This document shows, piece after piece, positions 53,460 to 61,813 of a stretch of 64,000 nucleotides of DNA. Source of the stretch: JBAYIE01 sp041665785 (lineage in GTDB: Bacteria; Bacteroidota; Bacteroidia; UKL13-3). The DNA lies in the NCBI GenBank assembly GCA_041665785.1, contig JBAYIE010000022.1, positions 8,859-72,858 on the forward strand. Direction: 5' to 3'. The first letter of the stretch is position 1. Each line of letters starts with the position of its first letter. Both the position numbers and the translations under genes were made by a program. The notes below the pieces were generated by a model that saw only the letters and a list, made by a program, of their open reading frames with translations, was not told the DNA's origin and made no database searches.

Positions 53460-54773
53460 TTATTGGGCAATATTTCCATACAGGTCGAAATCTTCGGCAT
53501 GGGTAATGGTTACCTGCGCAAAATCTCCTATGCATGCATAGTTTGCTTTGGCATCAACCAGCACTTCATTATCCACTTCCGGCGAATCGGATTCGGTACG
53601 TCCCACAAAAAAACCATTCTCTTTGCGATCGAAAAGTACTTTAAATGTCTTACCGATTTTATGCTGATTGATGGCGTTTGAAATACCTTGCTGCAAATCC
53701 ATCACCATCGCTGCCCGTTCTTCCTTAATCTCCTGCGGCACATCATCGATGAGGGTTCCGGCATGGGTTCCTTCCTCATGCGAGTAGGTAAAAATACCCA
53801 AACGGTCGAAACGGTTATGTTCCACAAAACGCAGCATATCCTCAAAATCTTTTTCGGATTCTCCCGGATGACCGGCAATCAGCGTTGTACGAATAGCTAT
53901 TCCGGGAACTTTCACACGAATGGTATCTACCAATTCCTGGGTACGTTGAGCCGTTATTCCCCGGCGCATTTGTTTGAGCATATGGTCGCTGGCATGCTGC
54001 AACGGAATATCGATATAATTGCAAATATTGGATCGCTCGCGCATTACCTCCAACGCTTCCATGGGAAATTGCGAAGGGTAAGCGTAATGCAGGCGAATCC
54101 AGTCGGCGCCTTCAATATCGCTGATACGGCGCAACAGTTCCGGCAATTTGCGATCCCCGTAAATATCCAATCCATAGTAGGTACTGTCCTGCGCAATGAG
54201 TAAGATTTCTTTGGTACCATTTTTTACCAGGCTGCGTACTTCAGTTTCAATTTGCTCAAACGATTTGGAAACGTGCTTGCCGCGCATAATCGGAATGGCG
54301 CAAAACGAGCAGGGACGATCACAACCTTCAGATATTTTTAAATACGCATAATGAGAAGGAGTTGTAATCAATCGTTCGCCAATCAATTCGTGTTTATAAT
54401 CTGCTCCAATGGCCTTCAACAATTGAGGCAAATGCAGGGTACCAAAATATTGGTCCACATCGGGAATTTCTTTTTGCAAATCGGGCAGGTAACGCTGCGA
54501 CAAACAACCGGTTACAAACAATTTATCGATATCCCCTTTCTGTCTGGCCTCTGCATAACGTAAAATGGTATCGATGCTTTCCTGTTTGGCATTGTCAATA
54601 AACCCGCAGGTATTGATCACAATAATATTGGCATCGTCTTTAGGCGATTCGTGAACCACATCAAATTCGTTGGCTTTGAGTTGACTGTACAATACTTCCG
54701 AATCCACTATATTTTTGGAACATCCGAGGGTGATGATATTGACTTTATCCTGTTTGTTGTGTTTCGTTTTCAT
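53460..54773 (-). CDS. rimO: Ribosomal protein S12 methylthiotransferase RimO
   Basis: RimO adds a methylthio group to an aspartate of ribosomal protein S12, using two iron-sulfur clusters and radical SAM chemistry. The UPF0004 domain is at the start (NIITLGCSKNIVDSEVLYSQ), the radical-SAM cluster motif is SEGCDRPCSFCAIPIMRG (CxxxCxxC), with IDIPLQHASDHMLKQMRRGI and LIAGHPGESEKDFEDM beyond, then a C-terminal TRAM domain (NEVLVDAKANYACIGDFAQV). 437 residues is normal. Its ATG overlaps the ftsY stop by 4 bp (ATGA), so the two are coupled. Confidence 0.95.
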   Translation of the reverse strand: MKTKHNKQDKVNIITLGCSKNIVDSEVLYSQLKANEFDVVHESPKDDANIIVINTCGFIDNAKQESIDTILRYAEARQKGDIDKLFVTGCLSQRYLPDLQKEIPDVDQYFGTLHLPQLLKAIGADYKHELIGERLITTPSHYAYLKISEGCDRPCSFCAIPIMRGKHVSKSFEQIETEVRSLVKNGTKEILLIAQDSTYYGLDIYGDRKLPELLRRISDIEGADWIRLHYAYPSQFPMEALEVMRERSNICNYIDIPLQHASDHMLKQMRRGITAQRTQELVDTIRVKVPGIAIRTTLIAGHPGESEKDFEDMLRFVEHNRFDRLGIFTYSHEEGTHAGTLIDDVPQEIKEERAAMVMDLQQGISNAINQHKIGKTFKVLFDRKENGFFVGRTESDSPEVDNEVLVDAKANYACIGDFAQVTITHAEDFDLYGNIAQ

Positions 54774-55726
54774 GCCGTCTCAAACAATGAGTTTACAAAT
54801 TCCTTCTTATCAAAAAGCTGCAAATCGTCGATGCCTTCTCCCACGCCGATATATTTTACCGGCACTTTCATCTGATCCGAGATACCAATAACCACGCCCC
54901 CTTTGGCAGTACCATCAAGTTTGGTCAGAGCCAGTGCATTTACTTCTGTAGCTGTTGAAAATTGGCGTGCCTGTTCGAATGCATTCTGACCGGTAGAAGC
55001 ATCCAGCACCAACAAAATTTCGTGCGGTGCGTCTGGAATCACTTTGCTCATTACGCGCTTTATTTTCGACAATTCTGTCATCAGGTTTACTTTGTTGTGC
55101 AAGCGACCTGCCGTATCGATAATGACTACATCAGCTTTGTGATCAACTGCATATTTCACTGCATCAAAAGCTACTGCAGCCGGATCGGTATTCATGCCGT
55201 GTTCTACTACATGCACATCGTTGCGTTCGCCCCAGATTTTTAGCTGTGCAACTGCTGCGGCACGAAATGTATCACCGGCACCCAACACTACTTTCTTTCC
55301 TACTTTTTTAAATTGATTGGCCAGCTTACCAATCGTGGTAGTTTTGCCCACACCGTTTACGCCTACAACCATCATTACATAAGGCGAATGACCTTGCAGG
55401 TTTTCGAATGTAGCCAGTGAAACTGCCGAATTTTCGTCGAGTAAATGAGTAATTTCTTCCTTCAGCAGGGTATGTAATTCACCTACACCTACGTATTTGT
55501 CGCGGCTAACACGTTTTTGCAAACGATCAATGATCTTGAGCGTAGTTTCTATGCCCACATCCGAGGTCACCAGAATTTCTTCGAGTTGATCCAGAAAATC
55601 ATCATCCACTTCGCTTTTACCAACAAGCGCTTTGCTGATTTTATCGAACAAACTGACCTTGGTTTTTTCAAGACCCTGATCGAGTTTCTCTTTCTTTTCT
55701 TTGCTGAAAAAACTGAATATTCCCAC
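54770..55726 (-). CDS. ftsY: Signal recognition particle receptor FtsY
   Basis: FtsY is the membrane-associated GTPase receptor of the signal recognition particle; it delivers nascent membrane proteins to the Sec translocon. The P-loop GVNGVGKTTTIGKLANQFKK, the motif LGAGDTFRAAAVAQL, VIIDTAGRLHNK and ALTKLDGTAKGGVVIGI are in order and define the SRP GTPase. The N-terminal acidic domain is short, as in Bacteroidota. I start at GTG 55726 (VGIFSFFSKEKKEK), giving 318 residues; the frame extends to 55789 but the extra segment is unlike the family. It follows the terminator at 55772-55800. Confidence 0.94.
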   Translation of the reverse strand: MGIFSFFSKEKKEKLDQGLEKTKVSLFDKISKALVGKSEVDDDFLDQLEEILVTSDVGIETTLKIIDRLQKRVSRDKYVGVGELHTLLKEEITHLLDENSAVSLATFENLQGHSPYVMMVVGVNGVGKTTTIGKLANQFKKVGKKVVLGAGDTFRAAAVAQLKIWGERNDVHVVEHGMNTDPAAVAFDAVKYAVDHKADVVIIDTAGRLHNKVNLMTELSKIKRVMSKVIPDAPHEILLVLDASTGQNAFEQARQFSTATEVNALALTKLDGTAKGGVVIGISDQMKVPVKYIGVGEGIDDLQLFDKKEFVNSLFETA

Positions 55727-55771
55727 CTTGTTGATTTGTTTTAGTCGTTTACCCCGTTTTTCATAAACACA

Positions 55772-55800
55772 AAAAGCATTCTGGTACACAGAATGCTTTT
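55772..55800 (-). terminator. Terminator between DUF4295 gene and ftsY
   Basis: The arms AAAAGCATTCT (55772-55782) and AGAATGCTTTT (55790-55800) pair over 11 bp with a 7-nt loop; on the minus strand the stem is followed by T residues (TTTTTGTG). It lies 22 bp after the DUF4295 stop and would separate the ribosomal protein genes from ftsY-rimO-bshC, or attenuate read-through. Confidence 0.75.
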
Positions 55801-55821
55801 AGGTTTACAAGGAGAACAGAA

Positions 55822-55974
55822 TTAGCCTTTGGTGAAAAAATTCTTTACGTTCTCGTTTGCGATAATCTCTGATTTGAATGAATAAGAACCTTTCTTATTC
55901 TTCACTGCACGGTAAACTTTAGCATATTCCTTGCCTGTACCGGTTTTTAATGTTGCAACTACCTTCTTAGCCAT
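55822..55974 (-). CDS. DUF4295 family small protein (50 aa)
   Basis: A 50-residue basic protein beginning MAKKVVATLKTGTGKEYAKV, then KNKKGSYSFKSEIIANENVK and NFFTKG. This is the DUF4295 pattern, a small protein found in Bacteroidota directly after rpmG. Its role is unproven; a ribosome-associated role is suggested by its constant place next to L28 and L33. It starts 7 bp after the rpmG stop and is followed by a terminator. Confidence 0.85.
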   Translation of the reverse strand: MAKKVVATLKTGTGKEYAKVYRAVKNKKGSYSFKSEIIANENVKNFFTKG

Positions 55975-55981
55975 GTTGTGC

Positions 55982-56164
55982 TTACTTTATTTCTTTATGA
56001 ACGGTAACCTTTTTCATAATCGGATTGAATTTCTTCAACTCGATACGTTCGGTGGTATTCTTTTTGTTTTTGGTGGTGATATACCGTGAAGTTCCGGGTA
56101 ATCCGGAATCTTTGTGTTCGGTGCATTCCAATATCACCTGAATTCTATTGCCTTTTCTTGCCAT
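55982..56164 (-). CDS. rpmG: 50S ribosomal protein L33
   Basis: L33 is a small protein of the large ribosomal subunit near the E site. The 60 residues start MARKGNRIQVILECTEHKDS and continue RYITTKNKKNTTERIELKKF, NPIMKKVTVHKEIK, a complete family match. The zinc-binding Cys pairs of the C+ form are absent (only one Cys), so this is the zinc-independent type. It follows rpmB by 21 bp and precedes DUF4295 by 7 bp, in one transcript. Confidence 0.97.
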   Translation of the reverse strand: MARKGNRIQVILECTEHKDSGLPGTSRYITTKNKKNTTERIELKKFNPIMKKVTVHKEIK

Positions 56165-56185
56165 TGTCTATTCCTCCTGTATATA

Positions 56186-56416
56186 TTATAAAGAACCGGT
56201 TTTAGCCCACACACGCAATGCGGCTGTAATACCCATCTTATTGATTGTTTTCATAGCTTTGGTAGTTACGCGTAGCGTAATCCACCTGTTTTCTTCAGGG
56301 ATGAAGAAACGTTTATCCTGCAAATTCGGGTAAAAACGACGCTTGGTTTTCGCATTGGAGTGTGAAACATTGTTTCCCACCATCGCTCTTTTACCGGTTA
56401 AATCACAAACTCTCAT
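56186..56416 (-). CDS. rpmB: 50S ribosomal protein L28
   Basis: L28 is a large-subunit ribosomal protein. The 76-residue sequence starts MRVCDLTGKRAMVGNNVSHS, continues NAKTKRRFYPNLQDKRFFIP and ends KTINKMGITAALRVWAKTGS, the full family pattern. Only one N-terminal Cys is present, so this is the zinc-free form. It is the first gene of rpmB-rpmG-DUF4295, with a likely promoter at 56439-56468. Confidence 0.97.
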   Translation of the reverse strand: MRVCDLTGKRAMVGNNVSHSNAKTKRRFYPNLQDKRFFIPEENRWITLRVTTKAMKTINKMGITAALRVWAKTGSL

Positions 56417-56715
56417 GGCATTTTCTTTAAAAGGACTGCAAAGATGCGGAAAAAAAACTAAAAGTCAATACGAATTGCTAAAAGTTTATAAAAAAAACGA
56501 GCAAAACAGGTGGTTTGCGGGAATTGAAGCAAATCCGGACCGTCTATAAACGAAAACTGCATCCTGAGATGCAGCTTCCGACCAAACCAAACTTAAGCCT
56601 AGATCGAGGAGACAATGTCTCACATGTGAACCATGTTTTCGGCTTATAATGATCGAATATAGTGCACGTCGGGATAACCCGAAAGAGGTGCAATCAAGTT
56701 TAATTACTTTTTAAT
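56417..56715. other. 299-bp gap between rpmB and the m5C methyltransferase gene
   Basis: No gene is seen. Beyond the rpmB promoter candidate it contains only a small perfect hairpin, CTGCATC-CTGA-GATGCAG at 56557-56574, and a palindromic CACATGTG near 56620. The hairpin could end transcription, but no T-tract follows, so this is weak. Confidence 0.4.
56439..56468 (-). promoter_or_regulatory. Possible promoter of the rpmB-rpmG operon
   Basis: On the minus strand, TTGACTTTTAG (56468 downward) is followed 19 bp on by CATCTTTG (56446-56439), close to the Bacteroidota -33/-7 pair TTTG / TAnnTTTG with one mismatch in the -7 box. It ends 22 bp before the rpmB ATG at 56416, leaving a short leader. 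Confidence 0.4.
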
Positions 56716-57927
56716 TCATGCCGGGGTCTGTTGTCTGTACAATAATGCCATGTAGAATCCATCGTAGCCGAGGGTTGCCGAGATTCGCACTTCCTTGCGC
56801 AATTCAAAGTCGGGATGCGTTTTTAAGAAGGTTTGCACCTGCGCTTCGTCTTCCGAAGGTAAAATACTGCAGGTGGCATACACCATCAGACCTTGTGGTT
56901 TCAGCATAGTGGAATAGTTGCTGAGGATCTCCTGCTGGGTAATACGGATTTGTTCGATGAATGCAGGTTTCAGTTTCCATTTGGCATCCGGATTCCTGCG
57001 TAAAACACCCAAACCCGAACAAGGTACATCCAGCAAAAGCCGATCGGCTGAAGCTTCCAGGCGTTTGATTACTTTGGTGGAATCGATCAACCGGGGCTCA
57101 ATATTGCCTGCTCCTGCACGGCGGGCGCGACGCATCAATTCGTCGAGCTTCCACATTTCGGTATCCATGGCAATGATTCGACCCTTGTTCTGCATCAGAG
57201 CGGCAAGATGTAGCGTCTTCCCTCCTGCTCCCGCACAGGCATCTACCACCCGCATGCCGGGCTCCACCTGCAAAAACGGTGCAATGCACTGCGATGAGGC
57301 ATCCTGCACTTCAAAATATCCTTTCTGAAAGGCATCCAGAGAAAACAAATTGGTCCTTTTTTTCAGGATCAGGGCATCAGGAAACTCAGGATCCGTGTTG
57401 GTTTCAATGTCTTCCTGAAGCAGTATTTGCTTCAATTTATCGCGCTGAATGCGCAACGTATTTACCCGGATCACCACCGGTGCAGTTTGATTCAGGGCAC
57501 TCAATTCTGCATCCCAGGCTTTTCCCAATTCTTCTTCTCCCCGCTGATCCAGCCAATCAGGTATGGATTGCTGAATGCTGCGCGGGAATTTTTGCTCGTT
57601 GAGTTGCTTGCGGATCTCCGCTTCGTTCAGGTTGCGGAATTCGGTCCATCCCGGCAGTGGCCAACCCCTTTTCACAAACAATACACCCAATGCATGCCAG
57701 ATCACTCCCTTGTTGGGTTGCTCGTCTCCAGCACCAATTATAGCCAGTAAGCGCCACCAGCGCACCAGATCGTATGTGTTTTCTGCCACAAACGCACGGT
57801 CGCGCGCTCCCCATTTGCGGTTGCTTTTTAGTATCCGTTCAATGGCTTTATCGGCGTACCGGTTTTCATTAAAGATTTCATCGGTCACTTTTACCACGGC
57901 TTCAGCCAATACCCGGTGAATTTTCAT
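56716..57927 (-). CDS. RsmB/NOP-type RNA cytosine-C5 methyltransferase
   Basis: A 403-residue SAM enzyme making m5C in rRNA or tRNA. The N-terminal part (MKIHRVLAEAVVKVTDEIFN) resembles the NusB-like start of RsmB. The catalytic domain has the SAM motif VVDACAGAGGKTLHLAAL, the first catalytic Cys in LLLDVPCSGLGVLRRNPDAK and the second in VYATCSILPSEDE, both required for the m5C mechanism. The start ATG 57927 overlaps the stop of the next gene (ATGA), an indication that the longer frame to 58137 is not used. The neighbour upstream is a second, distinct m5C enzyme. Confidence 0.87.
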   Translation of the reverse strand: MKIHRVLAEAVVKVTDEIFNENRYADKAIERILKSNRKWGARDRAFVAENTYDLVRWWRLLAIIGAGDEQPNKGVIWHALGVLFVKRGWPLPGWTEFRNLNEAEIRKQLNEQKFPRSIQQSIPDWLDQRGEEELGKAWDAELSALNQTAPVVIRVNTLRIQRDKLKQILLQEDIETNTDPEFPDALILKKRTNLFSLDAFQKGYFEVQDASSQCIAPFLQVEPGMRVVDACAGAGGKTLHLAALMQNKGRIIAMDTEMWKLDELMRRARRAGAGNIEPRLIDSTKVIKRLEASADRLLLDVPCSGLGVLRRNPDAKWKLKPAFIEQIRITQQEILSNYSTMLKPQGLMVYATCSILPSEDEAQVQTFLKTHPDFELRKEVRISATLGYDGFYMALLYRQQTPA

Positions 57928-59294
57928 GCATGTATATCTTTTAACACCCGCAGGTGCGTTGGAAAATAATTGTTGATGCGGTTGGGCAATACTTTCACCC
58001 AACCCAGTGCCAGTCCCTGAAAGGTAACCTTGTTCCATCCCGGTGAAGGCAACGGATTTACCGATAACTGATCCTTTTTTAAATAGGTGCGTGCTTCCTT
58101 TATAGTGAGATCCAATTCCGGAATGGTTTTGGAACACAGCTGATTTAAAGCCAATGCATGATCAGGAATCAAATCCTTGCGAATTAATTCTCCCATTTTT
58201 ACGCCGGGTTCCACTACGTTCAGGTGCTTTTGCAAATGCTGGATCAACGCAGCCTGCGCCGTTGGAACCGCATAAAACACTGAACCTGATTGTAAGTATT
58301 CTACTTTAAACTCCGGATTCATCCAGGGTGACAGCAATGCCTGCACATCACGGTGCACGAAATTGAAATCCATACGACGCGCTCCTTCGGTTGTATCGGT
58401 ATGCGGTTTGCGCAGGCAACTGAAGAAAAATCCTTCCCCTTTTGTTTTATGCGGATAAAACCGGTACGCTGCCAGTGATTCTCCTTTGTACAGTGTTACT
58501 TCTTCTATTCCCCACAACCGATCCACCGGTATGATACACGGTTCAAGATCAAATTCATGTTGCAGCCAAAGCAGGTTTTCTTCATTCTCGGTGTGATTGT
58601 AGGTGCACGTTGAATAAAACAAATAACCACCCGGTTTGAGCGCGTTTAAAACATCACCCAGAATACGTTTTTGCCTCAAGGCACACATCTCCACAGCGTC
58701 TTCGCTCCACTCGTCCGATGCCAGTTTGTTTTTGCGAAACATGCCCTCGCCCGAACAAGGTGCATCTACCAGCATCAGGTCGAAAACGTTTTTGAGTTTT
58801 GCAAAACTGTTGGGATCGTTTTGGGTAATGATGGCATTGTTGTTTCCCCAACGCTGCATATTCTCGGTCAGAATTTTTACACGCGAACGAATCACTTCGT
58901 TGCTAACCAGCAAAGCATCATCGGGTAATGCAGATGCTAATAAAGTACTCTTGCCTCCGGGTGCTGCACACAAATCAAGCACCACCGCATGAGCCGGTAA
59001 ATTATTTTTTATAGTATCAAAAGCTGTTTGCAAAAACATCGACGAAGCTTCCTGTACATAATAAGCACCTGCATGAAACAAGGGATCAGCAATAAACGAA
59101 GGTCGCTCAGGCAGGTAGCGCCCCTCAGCACACCAGGGAATAATTTCGGCACCTTCAAACACGTTTACCCGTTTCAGCGGATTAAGCCTCACCGATACCG
59201 GAACATCCATTCTGAGTGCAGCCAAGAAAGCTTCAAACTCTTGCGGAATCAGGCGTTGGATGGAATTTACAAATGCTTCGGGTAATGCTGCCAA
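57924..59294 (-). CDS. RsmF/NOL1-NOP2-Sun type RNA cytosine-C5 methyltransferase
   Basis: A 456-residue m5C methyltransferase. Family motifs are SVRLNPLKRV, FHAGAYYVQEASSMFLQTAF, the SAM site VLDLCAAPGGKSTLLASAL, then the two catalytic cysteines in LVDAPCSGEGMFRKN and FYSTCTYNHTENEENL. The C-terminal RNA-binding part (FKVEYLQSGSVFYAVPTAQA to KVLPNRINNYFP) is like RsmF, which modifies 16S C1407. It is the first gene of the pair; its stop overlaps the next ATG by 4 bp, so both are coupled. Its upstream gap holds the structured repeat copy 2. Confidence 0.87.
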   Translation of the reverse strand: MAALPEAFVNSIQRLIPQEFEAFLAALRMDVPVSVRLNPLKRVNVFEGAEIIPWCAEGRYLPERPSFIADPLFHAGAYYVQEASSMFLQTAFDTIKNNLPAHAVVLDLCAAPGGKSTLLASALPDDALLVSNEVIRSRVKILTENMQRWGNNNAIITQNDPNSFAKLKNVFDLMLVDAPCSGEGMFRKNKLASDEWSEDAVEMCALRQKRILGDVLNALKPGGYLFYSTCTYNHTENEENLLWLQHEFDLEPCIIPVDRLWGIEEVTLYKGESLAAYRFYPHKTKGEGFFFSCLRKPHTDTTEGARRMDFNFVHRDVQALLSPWMNPEFKVEYLQSGSVFYAVPTAQAALIQHLQKHLNVVEPGVKMGELIRKDLIPDHALALNQLCSKTIPELDLTIKEARTYLKKDQLSVNPLPSPGWNKVTFQGLALGWVKVLPNRINNYFPTHLRVLKDIHA

Positions 59295-59351
59295 GGCGGT
59301 AAATTTAAAGATAAGATGAATACGTGTCGTGGATCTGAGTATTTATTTTAT

Positions 59352-59524
59352 TTGGGCGCCCCCTGAAGTAGTCGCGGCGGGCATACTAATAATGGATCAA
59401 TATTTTGCCCGCTCCACTTCATGGCCGGGCTGTCCGCTGTATCCCTGAAGTAATGCGCCACCTGATCTTTCTATATAAGGATTATCTCGCGCGCTTTACT
59501 TCAGGGGATGCCGCTTCCATCCCT
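59352..59524 (-). repeat. Structured repeat element, copy 2 (opposite orientation)
   Basis: Read on the minus strand, unit AGGGATGGAAGCGGCATCCC (59505-59524) is followed by a stem with loop (CCCTGAAGTAA at 59443-59453 pairing with TTACTTCAGGG at 59496-59506, 11 bp), then unit GGGATACAGCGGACAGCCCG (within 59423-59445), then a second hairpin (TGAAGT and GCGGGCA at 59364-59383 pairing with TGCCCGC and ACTTCA at 59406-59421). The order of units and hairpins equals that of copy 1 (51087-51222), but the stem sequences differ and still pair. Confidence 0.55.
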
Positions 59525-59701
59525 GGCGCGTCCTGCCGGAATTCTCACAAGAAGTATTTGTTTAATCAGAAACCTTATTACTTGAATTTTTCATGTCACT
59601 TCGCGAAACGTGGTACAATACAAGAAGGAATTTATTGCATTAATTACCCCTCTTATCAGAATTGCAGATAAATATAAACTTGAGCAGAATGCCGCGCGAA
59701 G

Positions 59702-59778
59702 GATTGAAGTGAAAAGCCCGCAGTCTCGTTGGCAATTAATATGCACAGATTGGCGTAAAATTAAATTGCCAACGAGAC
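59702..59778 (+). repeat. Unit plus 15-bp inverted repeat, related to the structured element
   Basis: GGATTGAAGTGAAAAGCCCG near 59701-59720 resembles the units of the structured element. It is followed by a perfect 15-bp inverted repeat, GTCTCGTTGGCAATT (59723-59737) with AATTGCCAACGAGAC (59764-59778), around a 26-nt loop. It lies 18 bp after pabB's stop and could end pabB transcription. Confidence 0.5.
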
Positions 59779-59795
59779 GCCCAAATAAAAAAACA

Positions 59796-61088
59796 TCACC
59801 CCCCATGCAACACCGACATAATGGCTCTGGCTTTGAGCATGCATTCGTCGTATTCCTGCGCGGCATCACTATCGTAGGTGATGGCGCTGCCTACTTCAAA
59901 ACATAAATAGTTGCTGGTGGCATTGTACTGCATGCTGCGAATAACCACATTGAAATCGAAGCTTCCATCGGGAGCAAAATACCCTACCGTGCCCGAGTAC
60001 ATCCCCCTTCGGGTTTGTTCGTATTGCTCGATCAGCTCCATGGCTTTTATTTTTGGCGCACCGGTCATGCTGCCCATCGGAAATGCATGGCGTATGGCAT
60101 CCACGCGGTGAACCTTTGGATCGGGCACCGACGAAACAGTAGAAATCATCTGATGCAAATTGCGAAATGTATAAATTCCAAACAACTCATCCACGTCTAC
60201 CGAACCGGTTTGCGATGAACGGGCCAGATCGTTGCGCACCAGATCCACAATCATGAGGTTTTCGGCACGCTCTTTTTCCGATTGCTGCAACTCGTCTTTG
60301 AGCCGTTGATCCGTTGCTTCATCTTCATCACGGCGTATGGTACCTTTGATAGGTTGCGAAAAATAGCGACCGTTGAGCGCGGTCATAAATCGCTCCGGAC
60401 TGGCGCAGATCAGATAGCGGTTAATCCATTTGAGGAATGCACCAAAAGGTGTGGGAGAAAAGTCCTTGAGCCGGCGATATAAAGTAAGCGGATCGGCTTC
60501 GGTGTTTTCATTGTAAAACTCCACACAATAATTCAGTTCATACACATCGCCTTCCACAATATGCGCTTTGATGCGTTGTACCTGCTGCAAATACGCCTCG
60601 CGCGAAACCCGCTGCTGCATGGTAATGGCGCCGGTTGATACTTCAACCGGAGCGGAGACTTCCCTGCTTAGCAATTCCTTCAATTCGGCTTCGCCAACCA
60701 CCACGTTCAAATCGGGATCTATTACAATGAGACGTTCGGGAACAAAAAAGGCCATGGTTTCAAACCCGATGCCGTCCGGATGTTCGGAGACCAGCGCCTC
60801 TGTTTCGTTTTTTAAATCATAAGCCAGAAAACCAAAAATGTATTCGCCGGCATGTGCATCGGTAAATGCCCTGAGTGCATCAAAAGCCATGTTTGGTTCG
60901 AATGTTAGGTGATGGCGAACTCCGCGAGCAGCAGCCCATTCGAGATGCCGGATGCCACAGGCATTGGCTACAAAATTATTATCGAGGATGAGGCAAACAT
61001 CGTTCAGGTGCGACTCCTCTTCGATCTGTTGCTTTACGCGATTGAATTCTTCCCTGTTTAATTGCACCTTGTATAGATAGGACTGCAA
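59796..61088 (-). CDS. pabB: Aminodeoxychorismate synthase component I (PabB)
   Basis: PabB converts chorismate to 4-amino-4-deoxychorismate, the first step to p-aminobenzoate and folate. The 430-residue chorismate-binding enzyme has the catalytic-lysine motif FSQPIKGTIRRDEDE, then MIVDLVRNDLARSSQTGSVD, MISTVSSVPDPKVHRVDAIR, MGSMTGAPKIKAMELIEQYE and RRGMYSGTVGYFAPDGSFDF. PIKGT with the active-site Lys separates PabB from anthranilate synthase. The glutaminase subunit is not in the window. It is encoded 57 bp after the small lipoprotein on the same strand. Confidence 0.9.
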   Translation of the reverse strand: MQSYLYKVQLNREEFNRVKQQIEEESHLNDVCLILDNNFVANACGIRHLEWAAARGVRHHLTFEPNMAFDALRAFTDAHAGEYIFGFLAYDLKNETEALVSEHPDGIGFETMAFFVPERLIVIDPDLNVVVGEAELKELLSREVSAPVEVSTGAITMQQRVSREAYLQQVQRIKAHIVEGDVYELNYCVEFYNENTEADPLTLYRRLKDFSPTPFGAFLKWINRYLICASPERFMTALNGRYFSQPIKGTIRRDEDEATDQRLKDELQQSEKERAENLMIVDLVRNDLARSSQTGSVDVDELFGIYTFRNLHQMISTVSSVPDPKVHRVDAIRHAFPMGSMTGAPKIKAMELIEQYEQTRRGMYSGTVGYFAPDGSFDFNVVIRSMQYNATSNYLCFEVGSAITYDSDAAQEYDECMLKARAIMSVLHGG

Positions 61089-61145
61089 GTATAAGAAATA
61101 GTGCGGGTAAGAAAGGAGGTGTTCACAGAATCAGGAATTCTCTTG

Positions 61146-61778
61146 TTAATCTTTCGTCCAAATGGACTTATCATTTAATTTGAATCCAACTACACCTTCC
61201 TTATTGCTGTAATACACATCTTCTGCATATTTCATATCACTGTCTGAATAATGAATAAAAAACCTATAAATGTCAGTGTATAATTTATTCCGTAGGGTAA
61301 TGGTATCTTCATATACACAGGAGTTAAGTGAAGAATCCAGAATGTGCTTAATGTCTTTGTCTCTCACATAATAAAGGAAAGAGGGAGATGATGAACTACT
61401 TGTTTTGAAATTAGTCATCTCAAAATAAACCTGATCTGTTGATATCTCTGAGCATAATCTACATCGAATTCTTACCTCATCATTGTTGGAAATATAACAC
61501 AATTCTTTAGCCTCATCGTTAACAACATGATGACAACATTCTCCATTTCTACAATCCTCATATTCCCTAATTTCATGTTTAGTTGTTACCTCATCAAATA
61601 GCATGGACTTACCTGAGTCGGTGTGAAATGTACATGAGCCATTTATGGTTGGAATAAATCCTGTAGAAAGTGTGTCTTTAAATCGCGTTACAGTGTACGA
61701 TTTATTCTTGTCTTCAGGACAACATGAAGCAAAACTGAATAAACCTAATACAATAATAATTATGTCATTAGGCTTCAT
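61146..61778 (-). CDS. Putative lipoprotein, unknown function
   Basis: A 210-residue protein starting MKPNDIIIIVLGLFSFASCC, where FASC is a lipobox with Cys near residue 19, so a lipoprotein. The body is Cys-containing (EYEDCRNGECCHHV, IRCRLCSEI) and ends VYYSNKEGVVGFKLNDKSIW. I do not recognise a family. ATG 61778 is chosen because it puts the signal peptide at the terminus; an upstream TTG at 61817 would overlap rlpA. By eye it is more A/T-rich than the neighbouring genes, which may reflect recent acquisition or low expression. Confidence 0.6.
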   Translation of the reverse strand: MKPNDIIIIVLGLFSFASCCPEDKNKSYTVTRFKDTLSTGFIPTINGSCTFHTDSGKSMLFDEVTTKHEIREYEDCRNGECCHHVVNDEAKELCYISNNDEVRIRCRLCSEISTDQVYFEMTNFKTSSSSSPSFLYYVRDKDIKHILDSSLNSCVYEDTITLRNKLYTDIYRFFIHYSDSDMKYAEDVYYSNKEGVVGFKLNDKSIWTKD

Positions 61779-61813
61779 AAAGTCAAATATATAACGAATA
61801 AACTGAACTAACC

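Larger units (their letters stand above)
59295..59795. other. 501-bp gene-free gap with structured repeats
   Basis: The gap between the RsmF-like and pabB genes has no real gene, although short frames exist. It contains copy 2 of the structured element (59352-59524) and a further single unit with a 15-bp inverted repeat (59702-59778). Both are described in their own entries. The remaining 59525-59700 shows no clear signal. Confidence 0.5.

Noticed and set aside
59405..59906. Short frames in the gap before pabB
   Set aside because: They cross repeat units and inverted repeats and have no domain or compositional support.
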